From assembly GCA_015501075.1 (NCBI GenBank), contig JADNYJ010000355.1, positions 1-33,356 of the forward strand: 33,356 nt of DNA, in the 5' to 3' direction. This document shows, piece after piece, positions 19,441 to 31,700 of the stretch (position 1 is its first letter; each line of letters opens with the position of its first letter). Below the pieces are notes generated by a model. The model made no database searches, had not been told where the DNA came from, and saw nothing but the letters and a program-made list of their open reading frames with translations. Made by a program: the position numbers and the translations under genes. Source of the stretch: Gymnopilus junonius. Taxonomy: Eukaryota; Basidiomycota; Agaricomycetes; Agaricales; Galerinaceae.

Positions 19441-20053
19441 AAGACTCAATCTCTAAGGGCCTCAAGCAGCCTTTTGTTTAACCCTCCAGTTCTGACAAAG
19501 ATATTCATGTTAGAGAGCTTGACCATTGTATTCTCCCCCTTAAACTCATGTATGAAAAAGCACTGGCATTAGAGATATGTAAAGACTGACATAAGAGTTG
19601 GACTAAGGAATGACAAGAGTTGGACTACTGAAGATAGGGGCAAGGCAGCAAGGCAGGACAGACAAACAGTAAAGACAGGAGTAGGAGTTAGGCCAAAGAG
19701 TGACTCAGAGTTAGACTAGCCCAGGAACAAGACAACAAAGGAGTGGCATGAGAGTTGGACTGCAGGAGGGTCTGAAAGGAGTGACAAAAGAGTTGGACTG
19801 TGGATGAAAGCAATGAAGGAAGGAAAGAATGTGACAGATAGTCAAGGAAGAGAGAGAGAGAGAGAGAGATGATAAAGTAGAAGACAACAACAAAAAAGTA
19901 TTAGAAAAGTGGACAAGAAAGTATTAAAAAAGTGGGCAAGAAAGGCAACAATGAGAAGTAGACAACATTGCAGATGGCAGAAAACAAGAACAAAAGCAAT
20001 ATAGAAAGTGATGGAAAGACGAGGGCGAAGAGCAGCATAATAGAAGCACTTAC
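19441..20053. other. Purine-rich spacer with five AGAGTTGGACT motifs
   Basis: No gene is seen. The plus strand is strongly purine-rich. AGAGTTGGACT occurs at 19594-19604, 19616-19626, 19751-19761 and 19789-19799, and as AGAGTTAGACT at 19707-19717. A (GA)n run lies at about 19850-19868. The stretch is downstream of the minus-strand gene, so it would be its 3' flank. Confidence 0.6.
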
Positions 20054-23000
20054 TTAAGCAAGAGGACCAAAAATGTCCATATCAACATCCATATCCCCAC
20101 CGTGATCCATCCATCCCAAAGAGTCCTGCCAACCAGCCTCATCAAAGTCCCAATAGAGGGGCTCCACCTTAGCCACCCTTTGGTACCTCATGCTGTGCTG
20201 AGGTTGGTGAGAGAGTGACAGAGCCTGGGCTGATGCGGAGCTGGTCACGGGCTTCTTGACAGGCATACGAGGTTGGTTACTGGATGCGGCTGCACGGTTG
20301 GCATGTGAATTGCCGTTTAAAGGCGCAAAGATCATGTCGGCAGCAAGAGGATGGCCCTTTGCAGTACCATCAGGCAGAGATCGTGTGGCCATTACCATTT
20401 TCTTGTGCTGCGAAGGCCCAAGATCCCCACGGTATGGCAGGAGGCGGGAGGCTAGCTGGAAAGCAGAGTATGGAGGTGGAGGGTCTGAGGTGGACTGAGA
20501 GGCGGCCATAGGAAGCTTTCCTCACTTGACAGCATCAAGCGTGCTTGCCAGCGTCAAGCGATCAATGCCAGTCAAAGGGCGGGATGACGGACCCTCCACA
20601 AACCTGTCCAGTGATCGCGGCCGAGGCTTCCGTGAAGCTGTGGGTGCCTTGTTGAGAACATCATGCGCAATGAGGAGGACCTTCCCAGTGTCTGTCGTGA
20701 CAAGGGGAATGTTGGCATAGGCTGGAGTACCAGGCTGTAGTGCCTTTTGCTCTGAGGTGGGTAGTTAGTGAATGAATGCCGAGTCAATAAGAAAGAAAAA
20801 CATACCTTTGGTCCACGGAGTGAAATGGAAACAGTCCGTATTTGCGGAATCGGACCCTGGGATAAGGTCTTCATGCTTTAGACGAGAGCCAAGTGCTTTC
20901 ATATTTGCTGGTGTAATGGAAGCGCTGTTGAACCCGGGGCAACCAGGATAGGTGATAAGCTTGCTGATGGGATAGTTGGTGCACGAGAAGCCGAGAGCTA
21001 GCATCTTTTCCAGCAAATTCTGCCATGGAACAGAACTACGCTTCTCGTATTTCCCTACAATGATGTCAGTGAAGCCCAACAGGATAAAGAGACATCAAGA
21101 CTTACTATATTCCTTCAAACCGTACGCTGTCATTCTTGCACATGGGTCCATGGCATCCCAGTCCTTCTTCAACATGAGGTTGTCGTCCTCTCCCTCCTCT
21201 ACAGATTGCTTTGAGCCTTCTACATCCATTGACGAACCCTCCTTCTTGTCTGCTCGCTGCTCAGCTCCCTTTGCCTGAAGCTCAGCCGCCTCAATCAGGA
21301 CACCGTCATTCACCGTGTCCTTGCGGTCCTTCGACTTCACAACAGTCTCGTTCCTGACATGCTTCGATGCTGAGGCTGACGAGGCTGACGGGCCTGATGC
21401 TTTCTGGTCCGCGGCTGCCAATGGAGATGCCTTGGGGAGAGTGGATGGTTTGATGGAGGCGGGAGCGGGCTTTGAGGCAGATGCTGAGGGCGTGGGAGCG
21501 GGCTTGGACACTGACGCTGAAGGCGCGACAGCAGGTTTAGATGCAGATGTCAAGGCCATCGCTGTGGGCTTGGAGGCAGATGACAAGGCGGTGACTGTAG
21601 GCTTAAGGGCAAGGGATGAGGCCACAGGGACAGCTCGCGCTGGCGTAGCCTTCGGGGTTGGCAACGGCTGGTTCTCATCATTTACACGAGAGGTCTTCAG
21701 CTTCTTGGCAGGCCTTGGGTTATCGACGATCTCAACCACGTCATCGTCATCAGCAGCAGCAGCAGCATGCTTCTTGGATGGATGTGCTGCTGCCACATCT
21801 ATCTGAGCATCTTCAGCCCTGGCTATAGCCAGCTTCCGCTTGGGGGCTAATCTAGCACGAATGAGATGGGACCTGAAAAAAATTAAATAAAGAGTAATAT
21901 GTTTTATCAAAGCACTTACTTGACGATGTGTTTCGTGTCGCATGCCCAAGCCTTAATCGGCAGATCGCCACTCTCGATGGCAGATAAGCAAGCATCCGTA
22001 GAGACCACAGTCATGGGCGGGATGGATTTTCCAGTCTCTTCTTCCAGTGAGGTGTCAAATATGAAGGTGACCATGTTGACTTCATTGTCGATGCGCGAGA
22101 TACCCATGGTCTATGAGGGAAATTAAAGGAATCATTAATTTAAGCTTGGGCAGACAAAGAAGACGGGTACTCACATATTTCCGCACAAGACCTGCAGCCC
22201 AATTGACGTGAGAGGTGGCACTCTTCTTTTCGGGAGAGGGTGAGTCGCCTTTGGCAGCGTGACAGAGATAAGCGAGCTCGAGCTTGCCTTTCCACTCTTC
22301 CTTTTCCAGATCTGTCATATTTTCGGTCTTCTTCCTATAATACTCATTTGGTGCTTGAACCAAATAGCTGTCAGAAGAACATTGTGAGCTTGAGTGCACG
22401 GAAAAATGTTTTTGGACTTACCATGCTTGCCTTGCTCAGCTGGAGTGCTGAGCTTCCAACAGGCCAGAAATGTGTTGTACAAGTTCTTGTCCCGAATTTC
22501 CGCCAGTCTAGGAAACCACCCAGTCACCGCCTGAGCCTGCGCTTCCAAGCAGTCATGCTTGGCTCTGATCTTCTCTATGAGATGCTGGAAAAATGCGCCA
22601 GCTTTGGCACCATCATCCTTGAGAGCATTGGTTGGGTGCCCCATTTTGCTCATCTGCTGCTTGACTTTCGCGAAGGCATTGCCCTCATCATCCACATCCA
22701 TCTCATTGCCATCCTTGACGTTGTTGGCACCTCCACCCTCCCCAGTACCATCCTCCACCAAGGCGATGACATCCTTCTGCGACATGTCATCCGAGGTGCG
22801 TGGGCTCGTCTGGGGCTCGTCCTGGGCTTCCCGTTGCTGCTGCTTCTCTGCAACAACGGCCTTCGCCTTTCCACGCCGCACATCAGCTCGTTGAGCATGA
22901 TATTCCTGCTCAGAAAGAGATGCTTCATCGGGGTCATCTTCGCGGGCTGCACAGCAGCAGACTTGGCCCAAGAGGGGCGGGGTGGAACAAGGACGTAAGC

Positions 23001-23931
23001 ACGGTTTGCGCGTGGTGGGCCAACCTTGCAGACCATGGGAGAAGGTGCTGGTATCTGCGTATAGGGGGGGCCAAAGTCCGAATCATCTTCGTCATTGGCA
23101 AATGTGGCCTCCTCGTCGAAGGGAGACTCGGAGCGATCTCGAGAACAGCCGCCAAAGCTTGTTCAGCCAAGTTCCACTTCTTGACCAGCTTACGGGGAAC
23201 GACGTGGCCGTGGGGAAGAGAGAGGAAATTCGAGAGATCCTCCTCACCATGGGGAAGCCAACCGATGAGCTTTGCTTCGACAGGTCCAGGAGTACCGGGT
23301 TTGGGGGGGTCATTGCAGTAATAGTTTTGCCCGAAGATGCGATAGGTATGACACTCCCGATGTACATCGACATCCCAGATGGAAGGATGAGCCTCAGGGG
23401 TAGGCAGCATGCGATGGCTTGAGGCGGCTGCGAGACAGGAAGTTCAGAGTCCGAGGCTGGCAGGAGCACTTGCTGGACTTGAATATTCGCTCGAATAGCA
23501 GCCTGGCACATAGAATGATGCCTCACCAGGTCTCTGGGCCTGATAAAGGTAATTAAATCTCCTGGACAACACTGAGGTATATTATTTGAGAGACTTACGG
23601 GCTAGTCGAGCATACATGGCCATTGTTAGGAGGTGGAATGTCGGAAGTTGTGTTGTCCCTACAGCAGACAGATCAGCCAACATTGTCAAGCAATAGAAAT
23701 GAGGTCAAATAATATCCAAGAAGCCTGAGTCAATGGCTTCGACTACAACAGGTCTACGCCAAGGCTCGAAGGCTGAAGTGAGAAGACAAAAGGCGAACTT
23801 ACGCATCGAGATCTTGCATGGGTTCGTCGTATGCCGAATCGGGAGACTGCTTGAACAGCCAAGTCAGTATGAAGAATTACAGTGACTAGAAAGACGCTTA
23901 CCGCTCTTCGTTGTTTCTTGCTCTTCGCCAT
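20054..23931 (-). CDS. Multi-exon gene of unknown function, passenger in the candidate transposon
   Basis: Minus strand, ATG at 23931 (MAKSKKQRRA). Exons read: 23931-23902, 23846-23803, 23658-23599, an unresolved junction between about 23540 and 23425, then to 23194, 23137-23003, 22946-22422, 22353-22175, 22110-21920, 21872-21106, 21054-20806, and 20751 down to a TGA at 20524-20522. All placed introns have GT..AG ends and keep phase. The same frame stays open after that TGA to 20054 (DSLGWMDHGGDMDVDMD), so the TGA is probably a mutated CGA, though a true stop is possible. The protein is about 1,000 residues: acidic segments (SPFDEEATFANDEDDSDFG), NLS-like basic patches (APKRKLA, RPAKKLK), a long Ala/Ser/Pro/Lys repeat region (about 21650-21420), and conserved-looking blocks CHTYRIFGQNYYCNDPPKPG, LGFSCTNYPISKL and ITYPGCPGFNSASITPANMK. 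I recognise no domain. I saw no HxD..H pattern of the TET/JBP dioxygenases that some fungal KDZ elements carry. Confidence 0.65.
20522..20524 (-). other. In-frame TGA in the passenger gene
   Basis: On the minus strand, DAVK is followed by TGA and then, in the same frame 15 bases on, by MAASQSTSDPPPPYS and about 150 more open codons. An intron that removes only this codon in frame would have to be about 36 bp (GT at about 20531, AG at about 20496), shorter than the other introns in the gene. Confidence 0.6.
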
Positions 23932-23977
23932 TGTAAAGGTACGAAGACGAGATGGGGAAAAGGAGGGAGTTGGCCAG

Positions 23978-23986
23978 CTTTATATA
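23978..23986 (-). promoter_or_regulatory. TATA-like box of the passenger gene
   Basis: On the minus strand, TATATAAAG lies about 50 bases upstream of the ATG at 23931. Between them is a pyrimidine-rich stretch (CTCCCTCCTTTTCCCCATCTC-like), common in fungal core promoters just before the transcription start. Confidence 0.5.
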
Positions 23987-26139
23987 CCTGAGCAAGGGAG
24001 GATTTGTTTGTCTCTGTTCGTGGAAGAGAGGGCGCCGAGCTGACGGAGATTTGGTCATTGCCAAAATGGGGTCTGTAAAATTCAAATTAGTGGGAACAGC
24101 TATTTTGACATCTGAGCATGAGTTTGCTCACCTAGTCCAATCCGATCACAGCACTAATTGAGGAACAGCCTTGGCCTCCCAGGATATTCTTTCAACGCTT
24201 ACCCTGAAAAGTCAGAAATAATCTATTCAGTGGGAGCCAAAAAAAAACATACGCCGAAGTGAGATGCCCCTATCAAAAGTTCTTCAGCTTCGAGTACTTG
24301 AGGAATGAATGGGAAGAGGCTCGGAAGGTAAACGGACCCATGCTCGAATTGCCTGTTCAGCAATTGTCTCTGCATGACATCCCGAAGCACCCTGATGAGC
24401 CTCGAAGTACACTACAAAGGCGAGATCTTCTGTAAAGTGGTGTCAGAATGTCACTATAAAGACGGGGGCTCACACGTACCGAAACGATCCATAGCAACTA
24501 CTGAGAGTGTCAGCCTTACACCGAAGAATATGCAAAAAAGAAATCTTACCACCCCATACGATACAAAATGGGATGTAGCACGAAGGCCGAATGAACGCAA
24601 GTAAGGGGAGGAGGGCACCGCATCAGCAATCAAGCAATCCGGGAATGGAAAGCCGGTATATTGGCAATCTGGAAATTTTCAGCGATCAATTGGGGACACA
24701 CTCAGGGAAGCATAGGCGACCAGGCTCACAACTCAGTTTGGCGTAAACAAAGGGTCGATGCTGAGGCATCAATCAGTCCGAGAAGCGGTCATCTCCAGTC
24801 GCTATGGAATCTAAGGGTCAAGGGCGATGGGCGGCACTTGAGGAACGCGATGGCCGCGGTCGCGTCTAGGAAGAACAGAGGTGTGGGATGAGTGATCTTG
24901 GCGAATCGCAAGCGAAGGCATAGGCATGTTCGTTAAGATCGAAGAGTTGCTAGTCATAGTACGCATGTGGGCAATGGTGAAGGTAAGGCCTGAAGGCATT
25001 GAAGGGCGATGGCAAGCAATAGCGAAAGAGATGGAAGTCCAAAGCGATCATCGATTTGAAGATGATAAACAAAGATGATTGGTTGGAACCCGTGACTACA
25101 CGGTCATATGACTCACGCATCCATCTTGATCCAACTTGAACCCAGATAGCTGATAAGCCCGACCATTCCTTCTACCTTTTCATCGCATCCTGCACCTCCA
25201 TCTACTCCCTATTGAATGCTCATCTGAAGGTCTTGAGCTCCGATCCAGACTTCTACTCTATGACCTAAACATCACTCGAGCCTTGGGGTGCCGTACAGGC
25301 TACCTTGTTGCCCGAACTCCTCTTATCGTCGAGATGATCTATTCACTTCAGAGCTTCAAGAAGTGTGCTGGCTCGGCATCCGTTAGCTCTGTCTCAAATC
25401 CCTTGCTGTAATGAATTCTGGGAGCTGACTGCTGTCAAGTCTCATTGCTGTAGCTGTCCTCAAGCGCAACTTTGACCTCTGTTTCTTCTCTTTCGCTTCG
25501 ACTTCCTGTCTTTGCTACACCCCCGAAGCCCCAAATGCCCTGGACCTATTTCTGGTTTAAACAATACTGGACCTACTCCAAGCAAATGGCTTCCGTCAAC
25601 CTGGGATCTTTCTTGATTGAATATGGGAATTTTCACTTTTCCCAAATTATCACCCTTCGTGATCAGACCTCGAGCAGCTTCACCTCCAATGATAACCACG
25701 TCCAATCTTAAGCCCAAAGCGACGTGATTAACGCCTCTTTCTAGCTTCTTACTTCCTTTAATGCTCGACTGTTACCTGGCGCTGCTATTGGCTCACTGCC
25801 CTTTGTGTACAAGGTCACCACTGAAAATCTGCCATGTCATTGATTCTCAATGGACAAAGTGCCACTGGTTTAGTGTATTAGTCTGTTATCAGCTTCATTA
25901 TTTCATAGAAGGCCTGAGCTGTACCCTTAGTACAGAAGCCGGAGTTGACCAGGCATGCATTTGAGTTGGCATGCACATATTGGTCTGCAGCTCCCCCTCA
26001 AAGCCTGTTGGCGCCATGGATCACTCTTTTTCCTTAATCAATTACATCCTCTGTATGTTTTAGTCTATTCTACACATCTCCCGACTCATTCTCACTGTAG
26101 ATTTCGATATTCGGCCTAATTGAATTATGGAGAGCCATA
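23987..26139. other. Spacer with no gene I can support
   Basis: About 2.1 kb with only short open frames, none with convincing composition, splice signals or motifs. Base composition is mixed, not satellite-like. It is upstream of both the minus-strand passenger gene and the small plus-strand gene, so it would hold the regulatory sequence of the divergent pair. Confidence 0.5.
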
Positions 26140-26202
26140 GTGAGTCTAGGACACGCTCCCATTGATCAGGACCTCAATTCAGCTCAATCTCTCGCATTAG
26201 CT

Positions 26203-26811
26203 ATGATGATCGCAAGCGATCAAGGTGTGTTCTATGCTCTGATAGTCGAAATATCATCTAATATGTACATAGGCCATGCTGCGCCCTTGGATGAGACGGC
26301 GGATGATTGTGATCGGCCCAGTGAGGCTCGTTTAGGCCCCAAGCCGAATATCATCATGATCGGCCTATTGTCGCTTCAGGTGAGTTCTGCTCGTGATATA
26401 CACATAAAATCTAATCTAGAATTCGTCAGATATTCACATCTCCGACGGGACTCACGTCTTCACTGCGCCCGTTAAGGCATCAAGAGTCCTTATCACCGGC
26501 GGGGACTTTACTTTCAATGATTCACCCATCAAACTCTCGAGAGCCGTCTTTCAAGGGGGAAACTTTGTAAACGACGGTCAAGCTGGTAAGGTTTATACTA
26601 TTCGAACCCCACGCAATACTCAGTCAAACCCTTTCATTGTTTCCTTGCTGTTCATGAATCACTCCCAAATCCTTCGCTATATCCACGTGTTCCGCCTATC
26701 TCTCGCATACTAGGACTTATACGTTCTCTTCAAGAAGAAAATCACGCACTGCGTGCTGAAGTCGAGCGCCTGCAGAAGCGCCTGGCAGAAGTGATGGAGG
26801 GCCGTAATTAG
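26203..26811 (+). CDS. Small three-exon gene with C-terminal coiled coil, unknown
   Basis: Three exons join in phase: up to 26379 (MIGLLSLQ), 26420-26585 (NSSDIHISDGTHVFTAPVKA, then SRVLITGGDFTFNDSPIKLS and FQGGNFVNDGQAG), and 26624-26811. The introns are 40 and 38 bp, with GTGAGT..CTAG and GTAAGG..TCAG ends. The last exon reads VHESLPNPSLYPRVPPISR and then a leucine-heptad segment (IRSLQEENHALRAEVERLQK, RLAEVMEGRN) ending at TAG 26809-26811. The glycine-rich TGGDFTF..GGNF blocks resemble short repeats seen near the N-terminus of many mushroom hypothetical proteins. That is an impression, not an assignment. The ATG at 26203 is a guess: the frame is open to about 26140 without an earlier ATG, so a further 5' exon may exist. 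Confidence 0.55.
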
Positions 26812-28620
26812 CTACACCCTTTTGTAATGTAGATCGCCAGTCATTATGACGTAGTTTGCAAATGATGTGTGCGCGGCTCGACTCGGACTGAATCCACGTG
26901 CCGACAATTGTGTTCTGGACTCGAGTAAATTGGGTCTTTGGCTCTCCTCGTTCCTCTACGTCATCTCGGATCGCCTCTCCCTCGAGTTCTTGCCCTCCCT
27001 TCGGTTCTTGCCTTTCAAGACTGCCCACGGATGTCGGATACGATAGCTCAAACAGCACTCAACACACATAAGGGGAGATCTGCCATATACTGGTGACTTC
27101 GGTTGCTACCCATGAAATGTATAGGTCGTAAGTGTTTGCATCTCTTATCCTTTCCTCCTTGTTCGAAGCCTCGTTTATCCGTTTCTTTCTTATAGCGCGA
27201 CACTGGCTTATCTACATACCAAATGCCAAATACGATCCTTACCCCGCACTGCCTCTCCACCCCGCGTATCTGCAGACACCTTACCCATAATCTCCTGAGG
27301 TGGCCAGTTACACATCTCCAGTCTGGACCCGTGCATGGCTAGGCAAGATAATGGTCAGTGTCCGCGAAAGGATGGGTAAGCCATTGCTTTGCCATGTTTC
27401 TGAAGTGCTCACTTCTTCCTCTCTCTCAGCCGCTCCACCATCGCCGAATCGAGTTCAGAAGGAATTGGCGTAGGGTGTAAGCTCTTCGGGAGCATGTAGC
27501 AGAGGTCCTAGACTGGCCTTAGTAAGTCTCTTTCGCTGTCCTTACCTATGCAGGACTTACCTTCTTTCTAGTGCTTTGAATGGAGACTTGATGAGCAAAG
27601 GGCTGCTTATAGTGCCCTGGTGAGCCGCTAGCAGCGTGTCCAGGTAGGGGTCCTGCAGAGTCATGGATAGGTCCAAGAGGGGTGGTTCCACAGTATGTAA
27701 TGGGTAAGCTGTCGATTCGCCGCTTTTCTGTAATAATCATCTCATCTCCTAGCTACTTCATGCTCTCCAAGGTGCTTCCAGAAAGAATCGGTGAAGATCG
27801 AAGAGTTGTCAGGTCAGGAGATGATGGCAGGAGGCTCTCGGTAAGTATCTCTCCCTGTAGTTTTCGATGTATGGCTTACAGTAATTTGATCTAGCGATTT
27901 TCATGGACATTTGACAGGCTATGGATGGCTTACAGCTTGAATAGCAACTGGTGGGGTTGGGGTGGGGAAGGGCATCCAGGTTCTTGTGGATTTGTCCTGA
28001 AGGAGTCGGTGGGCGGTACGTGAGTTCCAGGCTTTAATTACCCTTCGGCACTGAAATCTCTTTATAAGACCCAACTGCCCTGTTTGTCATGCGAAGACGA
28101 TCCCAGTTCGTCTTCGTAAACTTGGCCCTTTCCTTCAAGGTTCACAGAGATGAACGAACGCCTTGCACCATGGCCAATGCCAACGGATCAGGAGACAAAT
28201 AGGGCCTTCACGAGTAGCATGCCATCTGTCCGAGTAAGGCAGGCTCGAGTAAGTCAAAATCAGTGTGTTCATATCGATATCTATTGACAGCCCCTTGCTC
28301 TTCAATCATTCAACTTCGCCTGTCCGCCGATTCCAGTCTGCTGGATATATGCTGCGACTCGTCTTGCTGAACGCTAATTTTTGACTTACAAAGAGGCTGT
28401 GCAAGGAGGCTGTGCGAAGATTGGGGGAGGGGTGCGCTTTTGCAATGGCACCCTTGTTCTTTGGCGGACGGCGGACAACGTGCAGGGCTTGCTATACCAC
28501 ATCAGCCCTTTGTACCTAGTAAGTACCCTCGTTGTCTTGCTCATTGACAACTAAGTATTGACTTATGTTATTCTAGCCCTTTTTATTTCTTGTTCTTAGA
28601 CTGCGAGTCTACTTGCCGCA
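26812..28620. other. Spacer with possible decayed exons
   Basis: No intact gene. On the plus strand at about 27320-27660, exon-like pieces can be read: WTRAWLGKIMVSVRERM, a GTAAGC..CTCAG intron, AAPPSPNRVQKELA followed by TAG, LREHVAEVLDWP and EWRLDEQRAAYSALVSR followed by TAG. Together they suggest a broken coiled-coil gene. A 9-bp hairpin (CGAAGACGA, 7-base loop, TCGTCTTCG) lies at about 28095-28119. The rest shows nothing I can name. Confidence 0.3.
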
Positions 28621-28725
28621 ATGGCAGTTATAATTATATCCTCTCATCACCCTAGCGTGATAGATGTGAGTCTGATAAGAGATTACTTAAGAACGACACG
28701 CCCGCCCTCTTTCCTTCGCTCCACC

Positions 28726-31700
28726 ATGTCCTCGCGTATCTACAAGAAGTATCCCAAAGCCAAAGCCGCTCAGCTACAGCCCGGACTTATCCCTGAGAGG
28801 GAGCATCCTCAAGCACATGGCAGCCGCGCACTGGAAGGCAAAGTCCACGCTCCGGGTGGCATCTTCTTTCATGTTGGTGATGTGACCGCAGAGACAGAGG
28901 TCGATTTGAATGAAGTTCTGACGACGACATGATACAGCAGCCCGGAGATGAGTTGGATATTCCTGAGGATGTTGAGGAGAGGTCAAAGGCTCAGAAGAAG
29001 AAGGAGCAACAATGGAAGAAATGGAGTGAGGAGGTTATTCCAGCCATGATTGAGCCCTACCTGTCTCTGTTGGAGGAGACAGATGCCCTCCGAGACCTGA
29101 CTGCTGCACGGAACCGTAAGCTTTGTGCTGGCTGTGTTGAAGGGTCTACTTTGCAGGTCTCCTGCATCTACTTCGACAGTATGATCATTATTTTGTGAGA
29201 AGTGCATTCATCTCTGATGTTGCTTTTATAGAGATTGAGAAGGTTAATCTCTGCACCTGCAGTGAACCAGCTCTGCAACTACTTTCCCTTGGGCTATTCC
29301 CTTGTGCCCCATCTCGGCCAACTCTGGCTGTTGATCTCAATATGCTGGACCTTGTCCGTGGTCTCTTTCTCAACTCAGCACCAAATGTAACAGCATGGTG
29401 TGAAACTCTTGAAGGGTTTTTGAGTGCTCGTAAGTTCAAGTTAACTACAAGGGTAGGTGCAACTATTACAGACTTGTGTTGCACGCATTCAGTCCTTCTG
29501 TAGGACACTTTGCGTAAGCGCTTCGGCAATGCTCTTCAGTGGTATGCAACCCTGGAAGACTCTAAGAATCAATGGATGCATAAAGTTATCAACAATGTTC
29601 AGAAAGAGAATAGAACAGTCACTGATACCATACAAGGTAAGCAATTGAATAAATCACTGTTAACCAATCTCATAAATTGAATCAGATCAAGCAAGACCTG
29701 GGACTCAGGCGGAAGCTACTGAACCATCCACACCAGTGGCAGATGATGCAAATACTCCTCCCCTAGATCGCCCAAGTGAATATTTGAGGGAGCGATGTCC
29801 TGTTTGCTTTGGAGGAAAGGACTGGCATCAGCCTCAGGAGATGTATGTAAAGTTCTCACTCCTGAAATGAGATTACAATTGACTGGGTATTTAGGGTTGA
29901 TGCTATTGTATGTATTGATGCTTGCTTTACTCAGAAGCGCCGCAAATCCCAAGGCAACAGCACTTCCTCAGTACCTCGTCACCATCCAGAGACAATCTTT
30001 GTGCCTCCGAGTGACGTTGCCACTATGCAAGCCACTGTTGAAAGTATCCGACCTGCTCCAAAACCAAAGGAACCAGCTATGGATGGCTACGAACCTGGCA
30101 TGAAAGTATCTGCTGCTGCACTGGATGAATGTTTTGAGTCTTTTCAGGCTGCAGATGCTAATCGAGTCAAAGCCAGTACAAAGTTCTTTGCTGATACTGG
30201 ACTCATGGCCCTTCTTTGTCGACATGATCGCGTTCTCTGGCTTGTCAACATGACTTCTGCAGGCGAAAAGCAGTACTATGCTCTTTGTCTTCTAGAGCAG
30301 CTTTTCAAACATATTCCACCTGCTATGAGGATTGGTGTTTTATATGATATAGGCTGTCAGCTCCACCGTAGCTGCATCAAGCATGGATTTTTACAGGACA
30401 TTCTTGACCGTATCACCTTTGGAATCTCGGTCTTTCATGCCTATGGACATCAGTGGCCATGTCAGATCATCTATCACCCTCGAAAGTGCCCAGGCTTTGG
30501 TCTGACTGATGGTGAAGGTTGTGAGCGCTTCTGGAGTTCCATCAAGTCCTTGATTCCATCACTTCATGTCTCTGGTTATTACACCCGCATCTACACCATC
30601 GACACTAAAGTACGGCATTTGGACCAAATTTCACTTCTAGGCATGGGCAAGTGGCTACGGTGGAAGTGGACAGTCACCTTGGAGTGCAAAGGAGAGGCCT
30701 CTGAGGTCCTGGATGGGGTGTATGCAACAGAGATCACTGAGGAAGACTTGCGAGCACACTGGGCTAATCAAGTCAAGGAGCAAACAAAGCCTCTACCCCG
30801 ACAGTCAAAGAATATTGCCGACAAAGAGATCCACTCTATTCTGCTTTTAAAGGAGCAAGTCACAGAATATGAGAAGGATATTGCAGCACACAGGATATGC
30901 TTACTGGATCTCACCATGGTCCCGAAGTCTCCCTTGTCGAACTCCAGGAGGAAATCCAGGTCCTAAAGGCCAAATTGAATAATGCTACCAAAGCCATCAA
31001 GGAGAAGTCAAGCAAATTATCAATTGCTGATCAAAGCAATCTCAAGAGGCTTTTAGGCAATCAGTTTCTTCATCTACGGCTCAATGCACTGGCAGTAAAG
31101 CAACGAATTCGTGATCGACTTCGTCAATGCAAATTTGAACTCGAGAGTCTAGAAAAATCCTACCGCAAGACTGTAAATCGGTTGAAGCTGGAAGCTCATG
31201 CTGGCCAGCAGCTCAAACGCAAAGAACCTGGTATCCAAAATCTGGCTCGCAAATATAACAAGCTTTGCCAAGAGATGGAGAAGCTTATCCAGAACCGTCG
31301 AGCACCACGGGGTGCTCGTGTGCCACCACAGATTGAGCTTGGCAGCCTTTTCAAGCTGGATGTTGATGATGACATCTGGCAGGACATTGGATTGATGGAT
31401 GAAATGGATGAGTCCTCAAATATTCCTGAATGGCTGGGTGATGATGATGTGCGAAAAGGAATCAAGGCACTTCTTCTCTTTGACCGATGCTTGGAAGAAG
31501 AACAGCGGCTCATCAAGGAATGGAAGGCAATGCAAGACTGGTTTATAGAAGAATGGCAGCATGTACAGAAAGCTCTGGACAAAGCTAGGGGCGACAACCA
31601 AACTGCATATGCCTATCAACTGCAAAACCAGAAAGAACACCTTCTCTGTCTGTGTCTTGCATGGGAGCCACTTGTAAGAGCTATTCCTTGTGATCTACCA

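Noticed and set aside
21315..21806. Plus-strand frame of about 160 codons, Ala/Gly/Asp-rich
   Set aside because: Opposite-strand shadow of the Ala/Ser/Pro/Lys-rich exon of the minus-strand gene, which is supported by in-phase introns.
22240..23422. Long plus-strand frames opposite the passenger gene
   Set aside because: They ignore the consistent minus-strand splice sites and show no conserved motif.
20054..23931. TET/JBP dioxygenase as KDZ cargo
   Set aside because: Such genes are known to travel with some fungal KDZ elements, but I see no HxD..H iron-binding pattern in this protein.
25070..25140. tRNA-like stretch on the minus strand (GTAGTCACGGGTTCCAACC, with CAT nearby)
   Set aside because: It resembles a T-arm, but the T-stem and anticodon stem do not pair and no acceptor stem is present.
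26717..27260. Minus-strand frames of 70-113 codons
   Set aside because: The first overlaps the last exon of the better-supported plus-strand gene. Neither has motifs or splice support.
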